Assembly (NCBI GenBank): GCA_947461645.1 | Contig: CANHMN010000061.1 | Span: forward strand, 1-8,692 | Direction of reading: 5' to 3' | Length of the DNA stretch: 8,692 nt | DNA from: Chitinophagaceae bacterium | GTDB taxonomy: Bacteria; Bacteroidota; Bacteroidia; Chitinophagales; Chitinophagaceae | Shown: one piece after another, positions 1-7,326 of the stretch | Numbering within the stretch: the stretch's first letter is position 1 | Layout: each line of letters starts with the position of its first letter | Position numbers and translations under genes: made by a program | The notes under the pieces: generated by a model | The model's input: only the letters and a program-made list of their open reading frames with translations | Databases searched by the model: none | What the model was told of the DNA's origin: nothing

Positions 1-840
1 CTCAGGTATTTAATTGAAGAGCGGATTATTTCTTTCTCCCGAAAAAATAAAAATACCTTAATGGAATTCAACGATTCCAATTTAAGTTCGGCTTATTTTG
101 ATTTTCTTTTACCCGACAACAAGAATATTTCCGATTCCTTTTTTATTCCGATTTCCATGCACCCCATTTTTTACCACAGAAACACCTGGGCCGAGGTTGT
201 TGAGGAAGGGAAAAGAATACAGTCCATTTTTATGGCGGGTAATTTTAATGCGCATTTGTATGGAAAAAGCAACGAGTTTAATTTCAATGTTATTCCAAGA
301 CCAAAACTTTTGGCTATTCTTCAAGAAAATAATTTAACAACAGAAATAAAAGCTCTTGATACATTGGAAGGCGCCATAAAGCAAGATGCTCACCAAAAAT
401 GCTTCATCGTAAATACAGAAAACTGCAGAATTCCCATCAACCAACTTCGTAATTATTTGAATCGTTTTGCCTTTTATCTTTCCTGCCCGGGCGTGGTGAT
501 GCCTTACTGCCACAATATTGTGGAAGCCATGTCTGCCGGCTGCATTCCGCTGGTTCAAAAAGAATACGCCAACATGATGCAACCTCCCCTAACCGATAAA
601 TTAAATGCTGTTTTTTTTAACACTGCAGAAGATCTTCCTCAAGGCATCAATATGGCTTACAACATGGATGAAAATACCCTGACAACCATGCGAAAAAATG
701 TGATGACGTATTACCAAAACCATCTCACACCAACGGCAGTGATAGAAAAAATGCTTTCGGGAGATTTTAAAAAATTCTATTTGCTCGCCGAACAAACAAG
801 TGTTAAGCACTTTGTAAAAGCGAAGGGAAAACTGAATTAA
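1..840 (+). CDS. Probable GT-B glycosyltransferase, 3' part (5' end outside window)
   Basis: The frame is open from base 1 through the ATG at 61 to TAA at 838-840, so the gene almost certainly begins upstream of the window; 279 codons are visible and the ATG at 61 is probably internal. The fragment looks like the C-terminal Rossmann half of a GT-B sugar transferase. At 481-555 it reads LSCPGVVMPYCHNIVEAMSAG followed by CIPLV, the usual pattern in which a Glu in an E-A-M-(S/A)-x-G stretch contacts the nucleotide sugar (Glu codon 523-525). An earlier strand pattern, FIPISMHPIFYHR then FMAGNF, fits the link between the two halves. This type of ending is seen in exostosin-like and family-1-like transferases that build cell-surface glycans. 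No membrane segment is visible in this part. Donor and acceptor cannot be told. The gene ends one base from the convergent amidohydrolase. The family call is moderately sure; the substrate is unknown. Confidence 0.72.
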   Translation, partial: LRYLIEERIISFSRKNKNTLMEFNDSNLSSAYFDFLLPDNKNISDSFFIPISMHPIFYHRNTWAEVVEEGKRIQSIFMAGNFNAHLYGKSNEFNFNVIPRPKLLAILQENNLTTEIKALDTLEGAIKQDAHQKCFIVNTENCRIPINQLRNYLNRFAFYLSCPGVVMPYCHNIVEAMSAGCIPLVQKEYANMMQPPLTDKLNAVFFNTAEDLPQGINMAYNMDENTLTTMRKNVMTYYQNHLTPTAVIEKMLSGDFKKFYLLAEQTSVKHFVKAKGKLN

Positions 841-841
841 A

Positions 842-2035
842 TTAGACCAACACATTGATCATATCTCCATTAATTTGCAGCACACCAGGCTGTTTGCCTT
901 TTTCAAAACTTCCAAAAAGATGGTCTATTTGCAATGCTTTGGCTCCATTGATGGTTGCCCATCTAAGCATTTCCGTTAGTTCAATGGTCGGAAAGTTTTT
1001 TTGAAGCATTTGTAGTTCAGCAAAAATGCTGAGTTGATGGTTGGACGCAAGACTATCTGTTCCCAAAACAATATTCATGCTGTTTTGAACAAGCAATTCC
1101 ACATCAGGCAAAACCCCTGAAATGTATTGATTGGCATGGGGACAAAGACAGCAATAAAGTTCGTTGGATTGCTCGCCAAAATGTTCTATCAAAGCATCAA
1201 GGTCACTTTGGTTGGTGATTACATTATGAACCAAAATATACTGAAGCCCTTTTTGAAGATGAGGCATGATGTAGTCCAGACTTCGCTTTCCGGTGGGTTG
1301 AAAAAAAGAAATATCGATTCCAAGTTTTTGGTACAACTTCAACAATGGGCCCGACTTGTCTTTGACAAAAGCATTTTCCTCCTCTGATTCCTGGCTATGT
1401 ATTGTAACAAGTCTGTTGGCTGAAAATTGCGCGATTTTTTGCATCAAAGCAACAGATACCGAGTAAGGTGCGTGTGGCACTATGGATACGTTAGGAGAAA
1501 TTTCACGAAAAGCATGATACGTTTCCAATGCAGCATCAAATCGTTGCGAAGCCACAGGTTCAGGAAAGCCCATGGTTTCAATGAAGTTGTGGTAATACAA
1601 ACGTGATTTCTTTTTGATCTCAATTGAATGAGTTGTATTGCAGATGTCTCCTACAGCAACAATACCCGAATTGATCATTTCTTGTTCAGCCTTTTCCATC
1701 GCATCCGCAATTTGCTCCAACTCACTTCCACGTTCACCTACCACATTTATCACAAACTCGGTAAGTCCGCCACCCTCCGGGATTTTGTTTTTCAGATGGG
1801 AAAGTTCCAAATGACAATGGGAATTTATAAAACCCGGACAGAGCATTCCGGAAACTTGCTGAACGTCATCTCCGGCATCCAACATTGGAACAACGTCCGC
1901 AACTGTACCCCTGGAATCGGTTATCAACACAGAATTTTCAGGTAAAAATCGGTATCCGTCAAAAAGCTTTTCGGCTGTGAATTTTCTGTACAAGATGATT
2001 GGTTGATATGCTGTAAATTTGCACGCCTGTATCAA
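842..2035 (-). CDS. Metal-dependent amidohydrolase (chlorohydrolase / aminofutalosine deaminase-like)
   Basis: A 397-residue cytosolic enzyme of the amidohydrolase superfamily, which hydrolyses C-N (often deaminating) or C-Cl bonds with a metal in a TIM barrel. Visible ligands in order: H73 and H75 in GFINSHCHLELSH, conserved H188 in VPHAPYS, H213 and E216 in TIHSQESEEE, H270 in ILVHNV, and D327 in VLGTDSLASNHQLS. The flanking N- and C-terminal pieces (about 18-66 and 372-397) form the small composite beta domain, ending with the typical 'KGKQPGVLQI' stretch. The pattern resembles the TrzA/AtzA/aminodeoxyfutalosine deaminase group, so a menaquinone (futalosine) role is possible, but no menaquinone gene is nearby and the substrate remains unknown. 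The start is uncertain: TTG at 2035-2033 sits directly after an in-frame stop, while TTG at 1993-1991 would give MYRKFTAEKLFDG, a more natural N-terminus. No ATG is available in frame before the conserved region. It is divergent from prfA. Confidence 0.85.
   Translation of the reverse strand: MIQACKFTAYQPIILYRKFTAEKLFDGYRFLPENSVLITDSRGTVADVVPMLDAGDDVQQVSGMLCPGFINSHCHLELSHLKNKIPEGGGLTEFVINVVGERGSELEQIADAMEKAEQEMINSGIVAVGDICNTTHSIEIKKKSRLYYHNFIETMGFPEPVASQRFDAALETYHAFREISPNVSIVPHAPYSVSVALMQKIAQFSANRLVTIHSQESEEENAFVKDKSGPLLKLYQKLGIDISFFQPTGKRSLDYIMPHLQKGLQYILVHNVITNQSDLDALIEHFGEQSNELYCCLCPHANQYISGVLPDVELLVQNSMNIVLGTDSLASNHQLSIFAELQMLQKNFPTIELTEMLRWATINGAKALQIDHLFGSFEKGKQPGVLQINGDMINVLV
2014..2021 (+). 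promoter_or_regulatory. Candidate -7 box for prfA
   Basis: TAAATTTG matches the Bacteroidota -7 consensus TAnnTTTG exactly. Transcription would start near 2027-2029, giving a prfA leader of about 75 nt. No TTG or TTTG lies 17-23 bases upstream, so the -33 element is missing or degenerate. The box lies inside the first codons of the opposing amidohydrolase if that gene begins at 2035, and upstream of it if it begins at 1993. A six-base match of this type arises by chance every few kilobases, so position is the main support. Confidence 0.4.
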
Positions 2036-2065
2036 TCATTTGCAAATGGAATGAACCGGTGCGCA

Positions 2066-2086
2066 GACAGAAAGATTCCCTCTGTC
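2066..2086 (+). repeat. Small inverted repeat in prfA leader
   Basis: GACAGA (2066-2071) and TCTGTC (2081-2086) are perfect reverse complements around a 9-base loop, 17 bases before the prfA start codon. There is no T-run after it, so it is not a terminator. It may form a weak stem in the prfA 5' leader; it may also be chance. Confidence 0.3.
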
Positions 2087-2103
2087 GATGATAAAATTAC
2101 TGT

Positions 2104-3168
2104 ATGTTAGATAAACTTGACGCCATAAAGGCGAAATTCGATAATCTTGGTGTAGCACTTACCAATCCTGAAATTGTAAGCAACAACAAGAAATTCAGCT
2201 CCATGAGCAAAGAGTACCGCAGTTTGGGTAAAATTGTAGACGTCAGAAATGCCTATGTAAAGCTGCTCGAAGACATTGAATTCAATAAAGAAGTTCTTTA
2301 TTCGGATGATGAAGAGATGAGAGACATGGCCAAAAACGAATTGCCTGGCTTGGAGGAGAAAAAAGAAACGCTCGAAAAACAAATACGCAATTTGCTTATT
2401 CCGAAAGACCCTTACGACGAAAAGAATGCCATTCTTGAAATCAGAGCAGGTACGGGTGGAGACGAAGCCTCTTTGTTTGCAGGAAACCTGTTGAGAATGT
2501 ACCTCAAGTACTGCGAAAAAAAAGGCTGGAAAACTGCCGTCCTCAGCGAAAGTGAGGGAACTGTAGGTGGATACAAAGAAGTTCAGGTTGAAGTTTCAGG
2601 AGATGATGTATATGGCACGTTGAAATTTGAAAGTGGCGTTCACCGTGTGCAAAGGGTCCCTGATACAGAAGCAAGTGGCAGGGTTCACACCAGCGCAGCA
2701 ACTGTTGCTGTAATGCCGGAAGCCGATGAAGTTGACTTTGAATTAAAGGAAAGCGATGTGAAAATGGAAACGGCAAGAAGTGGCGGAGCCGGAGGTCAAA
2801 ATGTAAACAAAGTTGAAACAAAGGTTTTCCTGACACATAAGCCTACAGGTATCACTGTGGTATGTCAAACAGAGAGAAGTCAGCTGGCCAACAGAGAAAA
2901 AGCGATGGACATGCTACGCACAAAACTCTACGATGAGGAAGTGCGAAAAGCGGAAGAAGCCATTTCGAAACAAAGAAAGAGTTTGGTAAGTACCGGAGAC
3001 AGAAGTGCGAAAATAAGAACGTACAATTACCCGCAGGGAAGGGTAACGGATCATAGAATTGGTTTAACCGTTTTCAATTTGGACACTGTCATCAACGGCG
3101 AAATTCAGGAATTTATAGAGGCGCTTCAATTTGCAGAAAACGCAGAAAAACTTACATCAGAACAATAA
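2104..3168 (+). CDS. prfA: Peptide chain release factor 1 (RF1)
   Basis: A 354-residue class I release factor (E. coli RF1 has 360). It reads UAA and UAG in the ribosomal A site and triggers release of the finished peptide. The N-terminal helical domain covers about 1-95. The central stretch [20 protein letters not shown] (about 102-121) is the family signature. The stop-codon tripeptide position reads P186-D187-T188 within [20 protein letters not shown]1 carries a PxT motif (PAT in E. coli) whereas RF2 has SPF, so this is RF1. The catalytic GGQ is at 230-232 in [14 protein letters not shown]; its Gln is normally methylated by PrmC. The C-terminal part retains [24 protein letters not shown] at 2104 gives the expected N-terminus. 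No Shine-Dalgarno is seen, as is normal in this phylum. tatC follows after 21 bp, so the two are probably co-transcribed. The only oddity is Asp in the middle of the PxT motif. Confidence 0.97.
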   Translation: MLDKLDAIKAKFDNLGVALTNPEIVSNNKKFSSMSKEYRSLGKIVDVRNAYVKLLEDIEFNKEVLYSDDEEMRDMAKNELPGLEEKKETLEKQIRNLLIPKDPYDEKNAILEIRAGTGGDEASLFAGNLLRMYLKYCEKKGWKTAVLSESEGTVGGYKEVQVEVSGDDVYGTLKFESGVHRVQRVPDTEASGRVHTSAATVAVMPEADEVDFELKESDVKMETARSGGAGGQNVNKVETKVFLTHKPTGITVVCQTERSQLANREKAMDMLRTKLYDEEVRKAEEAISKQRKSLVSTGDRSAKIRTYNYPQGRVTDHRIGLTVFNLDTVINGEIQEFIEALQFAENAEKLTSEQ

Positions 3169-3189
3169 TTACATCCATAAAGAAATCAT

Positions 3190-4056
3190 TTGTCTGCAAA
3201 AAAACGCATATCATTTTTAAGAAAAGGTGATGGAGAAAAAGCCGAGATGAGTTTCATCGAACACCTCGAAGCGCTTCGGTGGCACATTATGCGAGCGGCC
3301 ATCGTTTGGCTTGTGGCAACCATTGGCTTATTTATTTACATCGATTGGATTTTTGACAATATTGTTTTTGCTCCGGCTCAGTCCAGCTTCATCACTTATT
3401 CAATGCTTTGTAACTTGGGGCACTCACTCGGCATAGGCGATGCCCTTTGCATGCCACCTATCAACATCAAACTTCAGGGCAACACTGTAAGCGGCCCTTT
3501 CATGTCGGCCATTTCTATTTCTATGGTTGGTGGTATCATTTTAGCGTTTCCTTATTTGTTCTATGAACTGTGGAAATTCGTAAAGCCTGCTTTATCTTCC
3601 AAAGAACTGAAATATGCCAGAGGAAGTCTCTTTTGGATCTCACTTTGTTTTTTTACCGGAGCAGCATTTGGCTATTTTATTCTTGCTCCGTTTACGTTTA
3701 ATTTCTTGGCCAACTTTACCCTCGGCACAAAAAATGTGTACAGCTATCTTCCCACTTTGGATGATTATATTGATACCCTGAACAACATCATATTGGGTTG
3801 TGGGTTGTCTTTTGAATTGCCTGTATTGGCCTACGTATTAGCCAAAATCGGTTTGATTTCCGGAGATTTTTTAAGAAAATACCGAAAGTATGCTTCAGTA
3901 ATCATTCTTATTCTGGCAGCTATCATCACTCCTTCACCCGACTGGACCAGTCAGGTTATTGTTGCAGTACCTCTGTTGCTGCTTTATGAAATAAGTGTAT
4001 TGATAGCAGGGAGAATTGACAAACAAAAAGCGAAAGAAGATAAATTGTGGAGTTAG
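3190..4056 (+). CDS. tatC: Sec-independent protein translocase subunit TatC
   Basis: The multi-spanning core of the twin-arginine translocase, which recognises RR signal peptides and exports folded proteins. 288 residues against about 258 in E. coli. Six membrane segments can be placed at about 34-53, 104-128, 146-171, 197-216, 233-248 and 252-273. Family marks: cytoplasmic N-terminal SFIEHLEALRWH (21-32), P121 and E126 in AFPYLFYELWKF, GAAFGYF (157-163), SFELPV (207-212, with the conserved Glu209), and TPSPDWTSQ before the last helix. The extra length lies at the N-terminus and in the first periplasmic loop (54-103), which contains C74 and C87. The start is TTG at 3190, four codons after an in-frame stop. 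The first in-frame ATG (3247) would begin at MSFIEHLE and drop the charged leader SFLRKGDGEKAE that seems to belong to the protein. TatA/B is not in the window. It probably shares a transcript with prfA; rpiB follows after 76 bp. Confidence 0.95.
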   Translation: MSAKKRISFLRKGDGEKAEMSFIEHLEALRWHIMRAAIVWLVATIGLFIYIDWIFDNIVFAPAQSSFITYSMLCNLGHSLGIGDALCMPPINIKLQGNTVSGPFMSAISISMVGGIILAFPYLFYELWKFVKPALSSKELKYARGSLFWISLCFFTGAAFGYFILAPFTFNFLANFTLGTKNVYSYLPTLDDYIDTLNNIILGCGLSFELPVLAYVLAKIGLISGDFLRKYRKYASVIILILAAIITPSPDWTSQVIVAVPLLLLYEISVLIAGRIDKQKAKEDKLWS

Positions 4057-4132
4057 ATGGTGTTGATTGCATTTAATGCTTTTCATCAATAGTTGACAGA
4101 ACTGAAAATCTTAAATACCTAAACCTAAAAGA

Positions 4133-4585
4133 ATGGCTACATTCAACACATCATTACCCATCGCAATTGGCTCAGACCATGCCGGTTTTGAGTACAAGGA
4201 AAAACTTAAACTTTTTTTGGAACAGCAAGCGCTGAAAACCACAGACTTCGGTACACACAGCTTAGAAAGTGTAGATTATCCTGACTTTGCCCATCCCGTT
4301 GCGCAAGCCGTTGAAAACAATGAGGCAGCATTTGGAATATTAATTTGCGGAAGTGCAAATGGGGTGGCCATCACAGCCAACAAACACCAAAAGATAAGAG
4401 CAGCCATTTGCTGGGAAGAAGAAATTGCATCACTTGCCCGAAAACACAATGATGCCAATATCATATGTATCCCTGCAAGGTTTGTTTCTGAAACACTTGC
4501 CGAAAAAATGGTCTCAGCCTTTCTTTCTACCGAGTTTGAAGGCGGCAGACATGCCAACAGGGTAAATAAAATTGCTTGCATCTGA
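4133..4585 (+). CDS. rpiB: Ribose 5-phosphate isomerase B
   Basis: A 150-residue RpiB/LacAB-family sugar-phosphate isomerase that interconverts ribulose 5-phosphate and ribose 5-phosphate in the non-oxidative pentose phosphate pathway, in the cytosol. Seen: IAIGSDHAGFEYK (10-22) with D15 and H16, DYPDFAHPVA (48-57), GILICGSANGV (68-78) carrying the probable catalytic base C72, KIRAAICWEEE, ARKHNDANI with H105 (equivalent to the ring-opening His of E. coli RpiB), and FEGGRHANRVNKI near the C-terminus. The length fits the family. The phosphate/anion loop reads C-G-S-A rather than the common C-G-(T/S)-G. ATG at 4133 is the natural start, leaving a tail of eight residues before the first beta strand. 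The M28 peptidase gene follows after 18 bp and is likely co-transcribed. The 76-bp gap before it holds a weak stem (GCAT/ATGC, 4069-4079) followed by four T and no -7 box of the Bacteroidota type. Confidence 0.95.
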   Translation: MATFNTSLPIAIGSDHAGFEYKEKLKLFLEQQALKTTDFGTHSLESVDYPDFAHPVAQAVENNEAAFGILICGSANGVAITANKHQKIRAAICWEEEIASLARKHNDANIICIPARFVSETLAEKMVSAFLSTEFEGGRHANRVNKIACI

Positions 4586-4603
4586 TAATCAAAAATCATC
4601 CAC

Positions 4604-6181
4604 ATGAAAAAAATCTTTTTGCTTGTATGCTCTGCATCGCTTTTAATGAGTTCGTATGCACAAAAACAAGTTTCAGCTACGCCTTATGCCAAATCGATAA
4701 CAGGAGAAGGACTTAAAAAACATTTAACCATCATTGCTGCCGATGATATGGAGGGAAGAGAAACTGGAAAAGCCGGTCAGAGAAAGGCTGCAGCTTACAT
4801 TGAGGAGCAGTTCAAAAAAACAGGAATCATTTCACCAAAAAGCCTGAATGGTTACCAGCAATTTTTTCCGCTCAACCAGGATTCTTTAAGCGCTGAAAAT
4901 AAACTTACCATAGACGGTGCTGAAGCAGTTTTTGGAAAAGATTTCATTTCTCCGCTTAGCCTCAATACCAACGGATCTTTCAACGGTAAAGAAATTGTAT
5001 TTGTTGGTTACGGAATTGACGATGATTTGTACAACGATTATGCCAACAAAGAAGTAAAAAACAAAATTGTAGTGTTCTGTAGTGGTGAACCTAAAAAAGG
5101 CGAGAATTACCTGATCAGCGAAAGCAAAAAAACTTCGCAATGGACTTACCCCGGTTTGAAGAAAAAACTGGAAGTTGCTTTCGAAAAAGGTGCTGCAGGA
5201 GCTTTATACATCAATGCCGCTCAGGCTTCTTTCAGCCAGCAAGTCATCAAAGCAAACACTTCAACGAATGTGTACTATCCTGACAATACCGATTTTACCA
5301 AGCGTGTAAATTGTGCTACCCTTTCGCATGATTTTGCAGTTCAACAATTTGGCAACGACTTCGCTACCTATATTGAAGCTGCCTCAAAGGGAATGTTATT
5401 TAATGATATTCAGTTTGAAAAAAAATCAACCGTGTCTATGGTGTTTGACAAAAAGACGACTACTGTCAATGCTTCCAACGTAATTGGAGTAATAGAAGGC
5501 ACCGACAAAAAAGAGGAGTATGTTTTTTTGACAGCACACTACGATCATCTGGGTGTAAAAAACGGCGTGGTGTACAATGGCGCAGACGATGATGGCAGCG
5601 GAACTGTTACGGTTATACAAATGGCAGAAGCTTTTGCCAAAGCCAAGAAGGAAGGAAAAGGTCCAAGAAGAACTGTTGTGTTCATGACCGTTAGTGGTGA
5701 AGAAAAAGGATTATGGGGAAGCGAGTATTATGCAGATAATCCGGTTTTTCCTTTGGAAAAAACTTCCGTAGACCTCAATATTGATATGATAGGAAGAGTG
5801 GACACAGAAAGAAAATCGGCCGATACCCTGAACTATGTTTATGTGGTAGGTCATGATAAATTGAGCTCTGAACTTCCGGGTATCAACGAAAAGGCGAATG
5901 CCAATTCAAGCAAATTGGTGCTCGATTATAAATTCGATGACCCCAACGACCCAAACAGAATTTATTACAGAAGCGATCATTACAACTTTGCAAAAAAAGG
6001 AGTGCCTGTTCTGTTTTTTTATGATGGCATGTTGAAGGCAGATTACCATAAACCAACAGATGATATTGACAAGATCAACTGGACTTTGTTTGAAAAAAGA
6101 GCCCAAATGATTTTTACCACTGCCTGGGATATGGCTAACCGTGATGAAATGCTGAAAAGAGACATTCCTTTGAACAACTAA
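4604..6181 (+). CDS. Secreted M28 family zinc peptidase with PA insert
   Basis: A 525-residue exported metallopeptidase, probably an aminopeptidase acting in the periplasm or outside. The N-terminus is a classic Sec signal: Lys2-Lys3, a hydrophobic core, then SSYA|Q with cleavage likely after A19. Cys9 is in the core without a lipobox and there is no twin Arg. The motif DDMEGRETGKAGQRKAA (47-63) is typical of this branch. A protease-associated (PA) domain occupies roughly 100-260, with IVFVGYGI at 131-138. The di-zinc site is complete: H312 in TAHYDHLG, D328 in GADDDGSG, general base E366 and ligand E367 in SGEEKGLWGS, D394 in NIDMIGR, and H459 in YRSDHYNFAKKGVP. The C-terminal stretch YHKPTDDIDKI (about 486-496) is also conserved. 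No Por-type sorting domain is seen after residue 515. It sits 18 bp after rpiB and 27 bp before serC. Natural substrate unknown. Confidence 0.93.
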   Translation: MKKIFLLVCSASLLMSSYAQKQVSATPYAKSITGEGLKKHLTIIAADDMEGRETGKAGQRKAAAYIEEQFKKTGIISPKSLNGYQQFFPLNQDSLSAENKLTIDGAEAVFGKDFISPLSLNTNGSFNGKEIVFVGYGIDDDLYNDYANKEVKNKIVVFCSGEPKKGENYLISESKKTSQWTYPGLKKKLEVAFEKGAAGALYINAAQASFSQQVIKANTSTNVYYPDNTDFTKRVNCATLSHDFAVQQFGNDFATYIEAASKGMLFNDIQFEKKSTVSMVFDKKTTTVNASNVIGVIEGTDKKEEYVFLTAHYDHLGVKNGVVYNGADDDGSGTVTVIQMAEAFAKAKKEGKGPRRTVVFMTVSGEEKGLWGSEYYADNPVFPLEKTSVDLNIDMIGRVDTERKSADTLNYVYVVGHDKLSSELPGINEKANANSSKLVLDYKFDDPNDPNRIYYRSDHYNFAKKGVPVLFFYDGMLKADYHKPTDDIDKINWTLFEKRAQMIFTTAWDMANRDEMLKRDIPLNN

Positions 6182-6208
6182 TCATTAACAACCCCCCGAT
6201 CATACATT

Positions 6209-7276
6209 ATGATTCACAATTTCAACGCAGGGCCTTCCATTTTGCCAAAAGAGGTTTTTGAACAAGCTTCTCAAGCAGTTTTAGCATATGGCAACAGTGG
6301 TATTTCGCTGCTTGAAATGGGACACCGCACACCTGAGTTTACTGCCATTATGGAAGAAGCCAGGTCGTTGGTTAAAGATTTGATGAAGTTGGATGATGAC
6401 CATAAAGTCCTTTTCTTACATGGGGGTGCTTCAACACAATTCATGCAAGTACCCATGAATCTGCTGGACCCAAAAGATTCAGCAGCCTATGCAGATACAG
6501 GCGTTTGGAGCAGCAAGGCTATAAAAGAAGCAAAATTGTTTGGAAAAGTAGATGTGGTTTGCAGCTCCAAAGACAATCGTTACAGAAACATTCCGAATGA
6601 CTTTGCAGTACCTAACGACTGCAAATATTTTCACATCACTACCAACAATACCATTTACGGAACTCAATGGCCAACCATTCCTAAAACCAGCAATGTAATG
6701 GTAGCCGACATGAGCAGCGATATCTTCAGCAGGGTTATTGACTTTAACTCCTTTGGACTGATTTATGCAGGTGCTCAAAAAAACATGGGTCCGGCAGGAG
6801 TAAATCTTGTTGTAGTAAATGAGCAAATTCTCGGAAAGACCAAACGTACCATTCCAACGATTATGGATTACCGCAACCATATTGCAGAAGGCAGTATGCT
6901 GAACACGCCTCCCGTGTTTGCTGTTTATGTTTGTATGCTCACCTTGAGATGGTTAAAAGCGAATGGTGGTATTGCTGCAATAGAAAAATGGAACAATGAA
7001 AAAGCCGCATTGCTCTACAGCGAAATTGATGAAAACCCGTTGTTTGTTAACCACATCCACAAAACAGACCGCAGTAAAATGAATGTTTGTTTTGTAATGC
7101 ACGATGAAACGCTTGAAAAGCCTTTTCTTGATTTTGCACATGAAAATGGAATCATTGGTATAAAAGGACATCGTTTGTCTGGCGGCTTCAGGGCCTCTTT
7201 ATACAATGCACTGCCAATAAGCAGCGTGCAACATTTGGTTGAGGTCATGCGCACATTTGCCCAAATGCACGGATAG
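6209..7276 (+). CDS. serC: Phosphoserine aminotransferase
   Basis: A 355-residue PLP-dependent class V aminotransferase that converts 3-phosphohydroxypyruvate and glutamate to phosphoserine, the second step of serine synthesis; it can also act in pyridoxine synthesis. N-terminal HNFNAGPSILP and SLLEMGHRTPEF (33-44) are SerC signatures. LFLHGGASTQF (68-78) forms the cofactor phosphate loop, W100 in TGVWSSKA stacks on PLP in homologues, D167 in ADMSSD contacts the pyridine nitrogen, and K191 in YAGAQKNMGPAG is the Schiff-base lysine. The C-terminal IKGHRLSGGFRASLYNALP holds substrate-binding His/Arg residues. Length and ends match the family. In Bacteroidota serC is often followed by serA (3-phosphoglycerate dehydrogenase) and then a DUF1015 gene. 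Here DUF1015 follows directly and serA is not in the window. It probably belongs to a transcript with rpiB and the M28 gene, given gaps of 18 and 27 bp. Confidence 0.97.
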   Translation: MIHNFNAGPSILPKEVFEQASQAVLAYGNSGISLLEMGHRTPEFTAIMEEARSLVKDLMKLDDDHKVLFLHGGASTQFMQVPMNLLDPKDSAAYADTGVWSSKAIKEAKLFGKVDVVCSSKDNRYRNIPNDFAVPNDCKYFHITTNNTIYGTQWPTIPKTSNVMVADMSSDIFSRVIDFNSFGLIYAGAQKNMGPAGVNLVVVNEQILGKTKRTIPTIMDYRNHIAEGSMLNTPPVFAVYVCMLTLRWLKANGGIAAIEKWNNEKAALLYSEIDENPLFVNHIHKTDRSKMNVCFVMHDETLEKPFLDFAHENGIIGIKGHRLSGGFRASLYNALPISSVQHLVEVMRTFAQMHG

Positions 7277-7318
7277 AGCCTCTTTGATATTTAAAAAACA
7301 GAATTTAGTCTTATAGTT

Positions 7319-7326
7319 TATCTTTG
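7319..7326 (+). promoter_or_regulatory. Candidate -7 box for the DUF1015 gene
   Basis: TATCTTTG matches TAnnTTTG exactly and lies 21 bases before the ATG at 7348 in a 71-bp gap, predicting a leader of about 15 nt. No TTG occurs 17-23 bases upstream, so the -33 part is poor. The 3' end of the box runs into a perfect 10-base palindrome (7324-7333), which may be an operator or chance. Confidence 0.5.

Noticed and set aside
61..63. ATG at 61 as the start of the first gene
   Set aside because: The same frame is open back to base 1 with 20 sensible codons, and the protein lacks the N-terminal half expected of a GT-B enzyme, so this Met is most likely internal.
611..618. Run of eight T in the glycosyltransferase gene as a phase-variable tract
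   Set aside because: It encodes Val-Phe-Phe in an AT-rich stretch late in the gene, the frame is intact, and nothing suggests on/off switching.
4063..4089. Possible terminator between tatC and rpiB (TTGAT/ATCAA outer and GCAT/ATGC inner stems, then TTTT)
   Set aside because: The inner stem is only 4 bp and the outer arms are unevenly spaced (1 against 5 bases), so stability is poor and the T-run falls inside the outer stem.
4093..4098. Perfect TTGACA before rpiB, like a sigma-70 -35 element
   Set aside because: At 17 bases downstream there is only TACCTA, with no TATAAT and no TAnnTTTG box, and Bacteroidota promoters do not use this -35 consensus.
4628..4630. Cys9 of the M28 peptidase as a lipoprotein anchor
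   Set aside because: It is inside the hydrophobic core, preceded by LLV with no small residue at -1, and a good signal peptidase I site (SYA|Q) follows ten residues later.
4604..4660. M28 peptidase as a substrate of the neighbouring TatC
   Set aside because: Its signal peptide has Lys-Lys and no twin-arginine motif; it is a Sec signal, so the proximity to tatC is not functional evidence.
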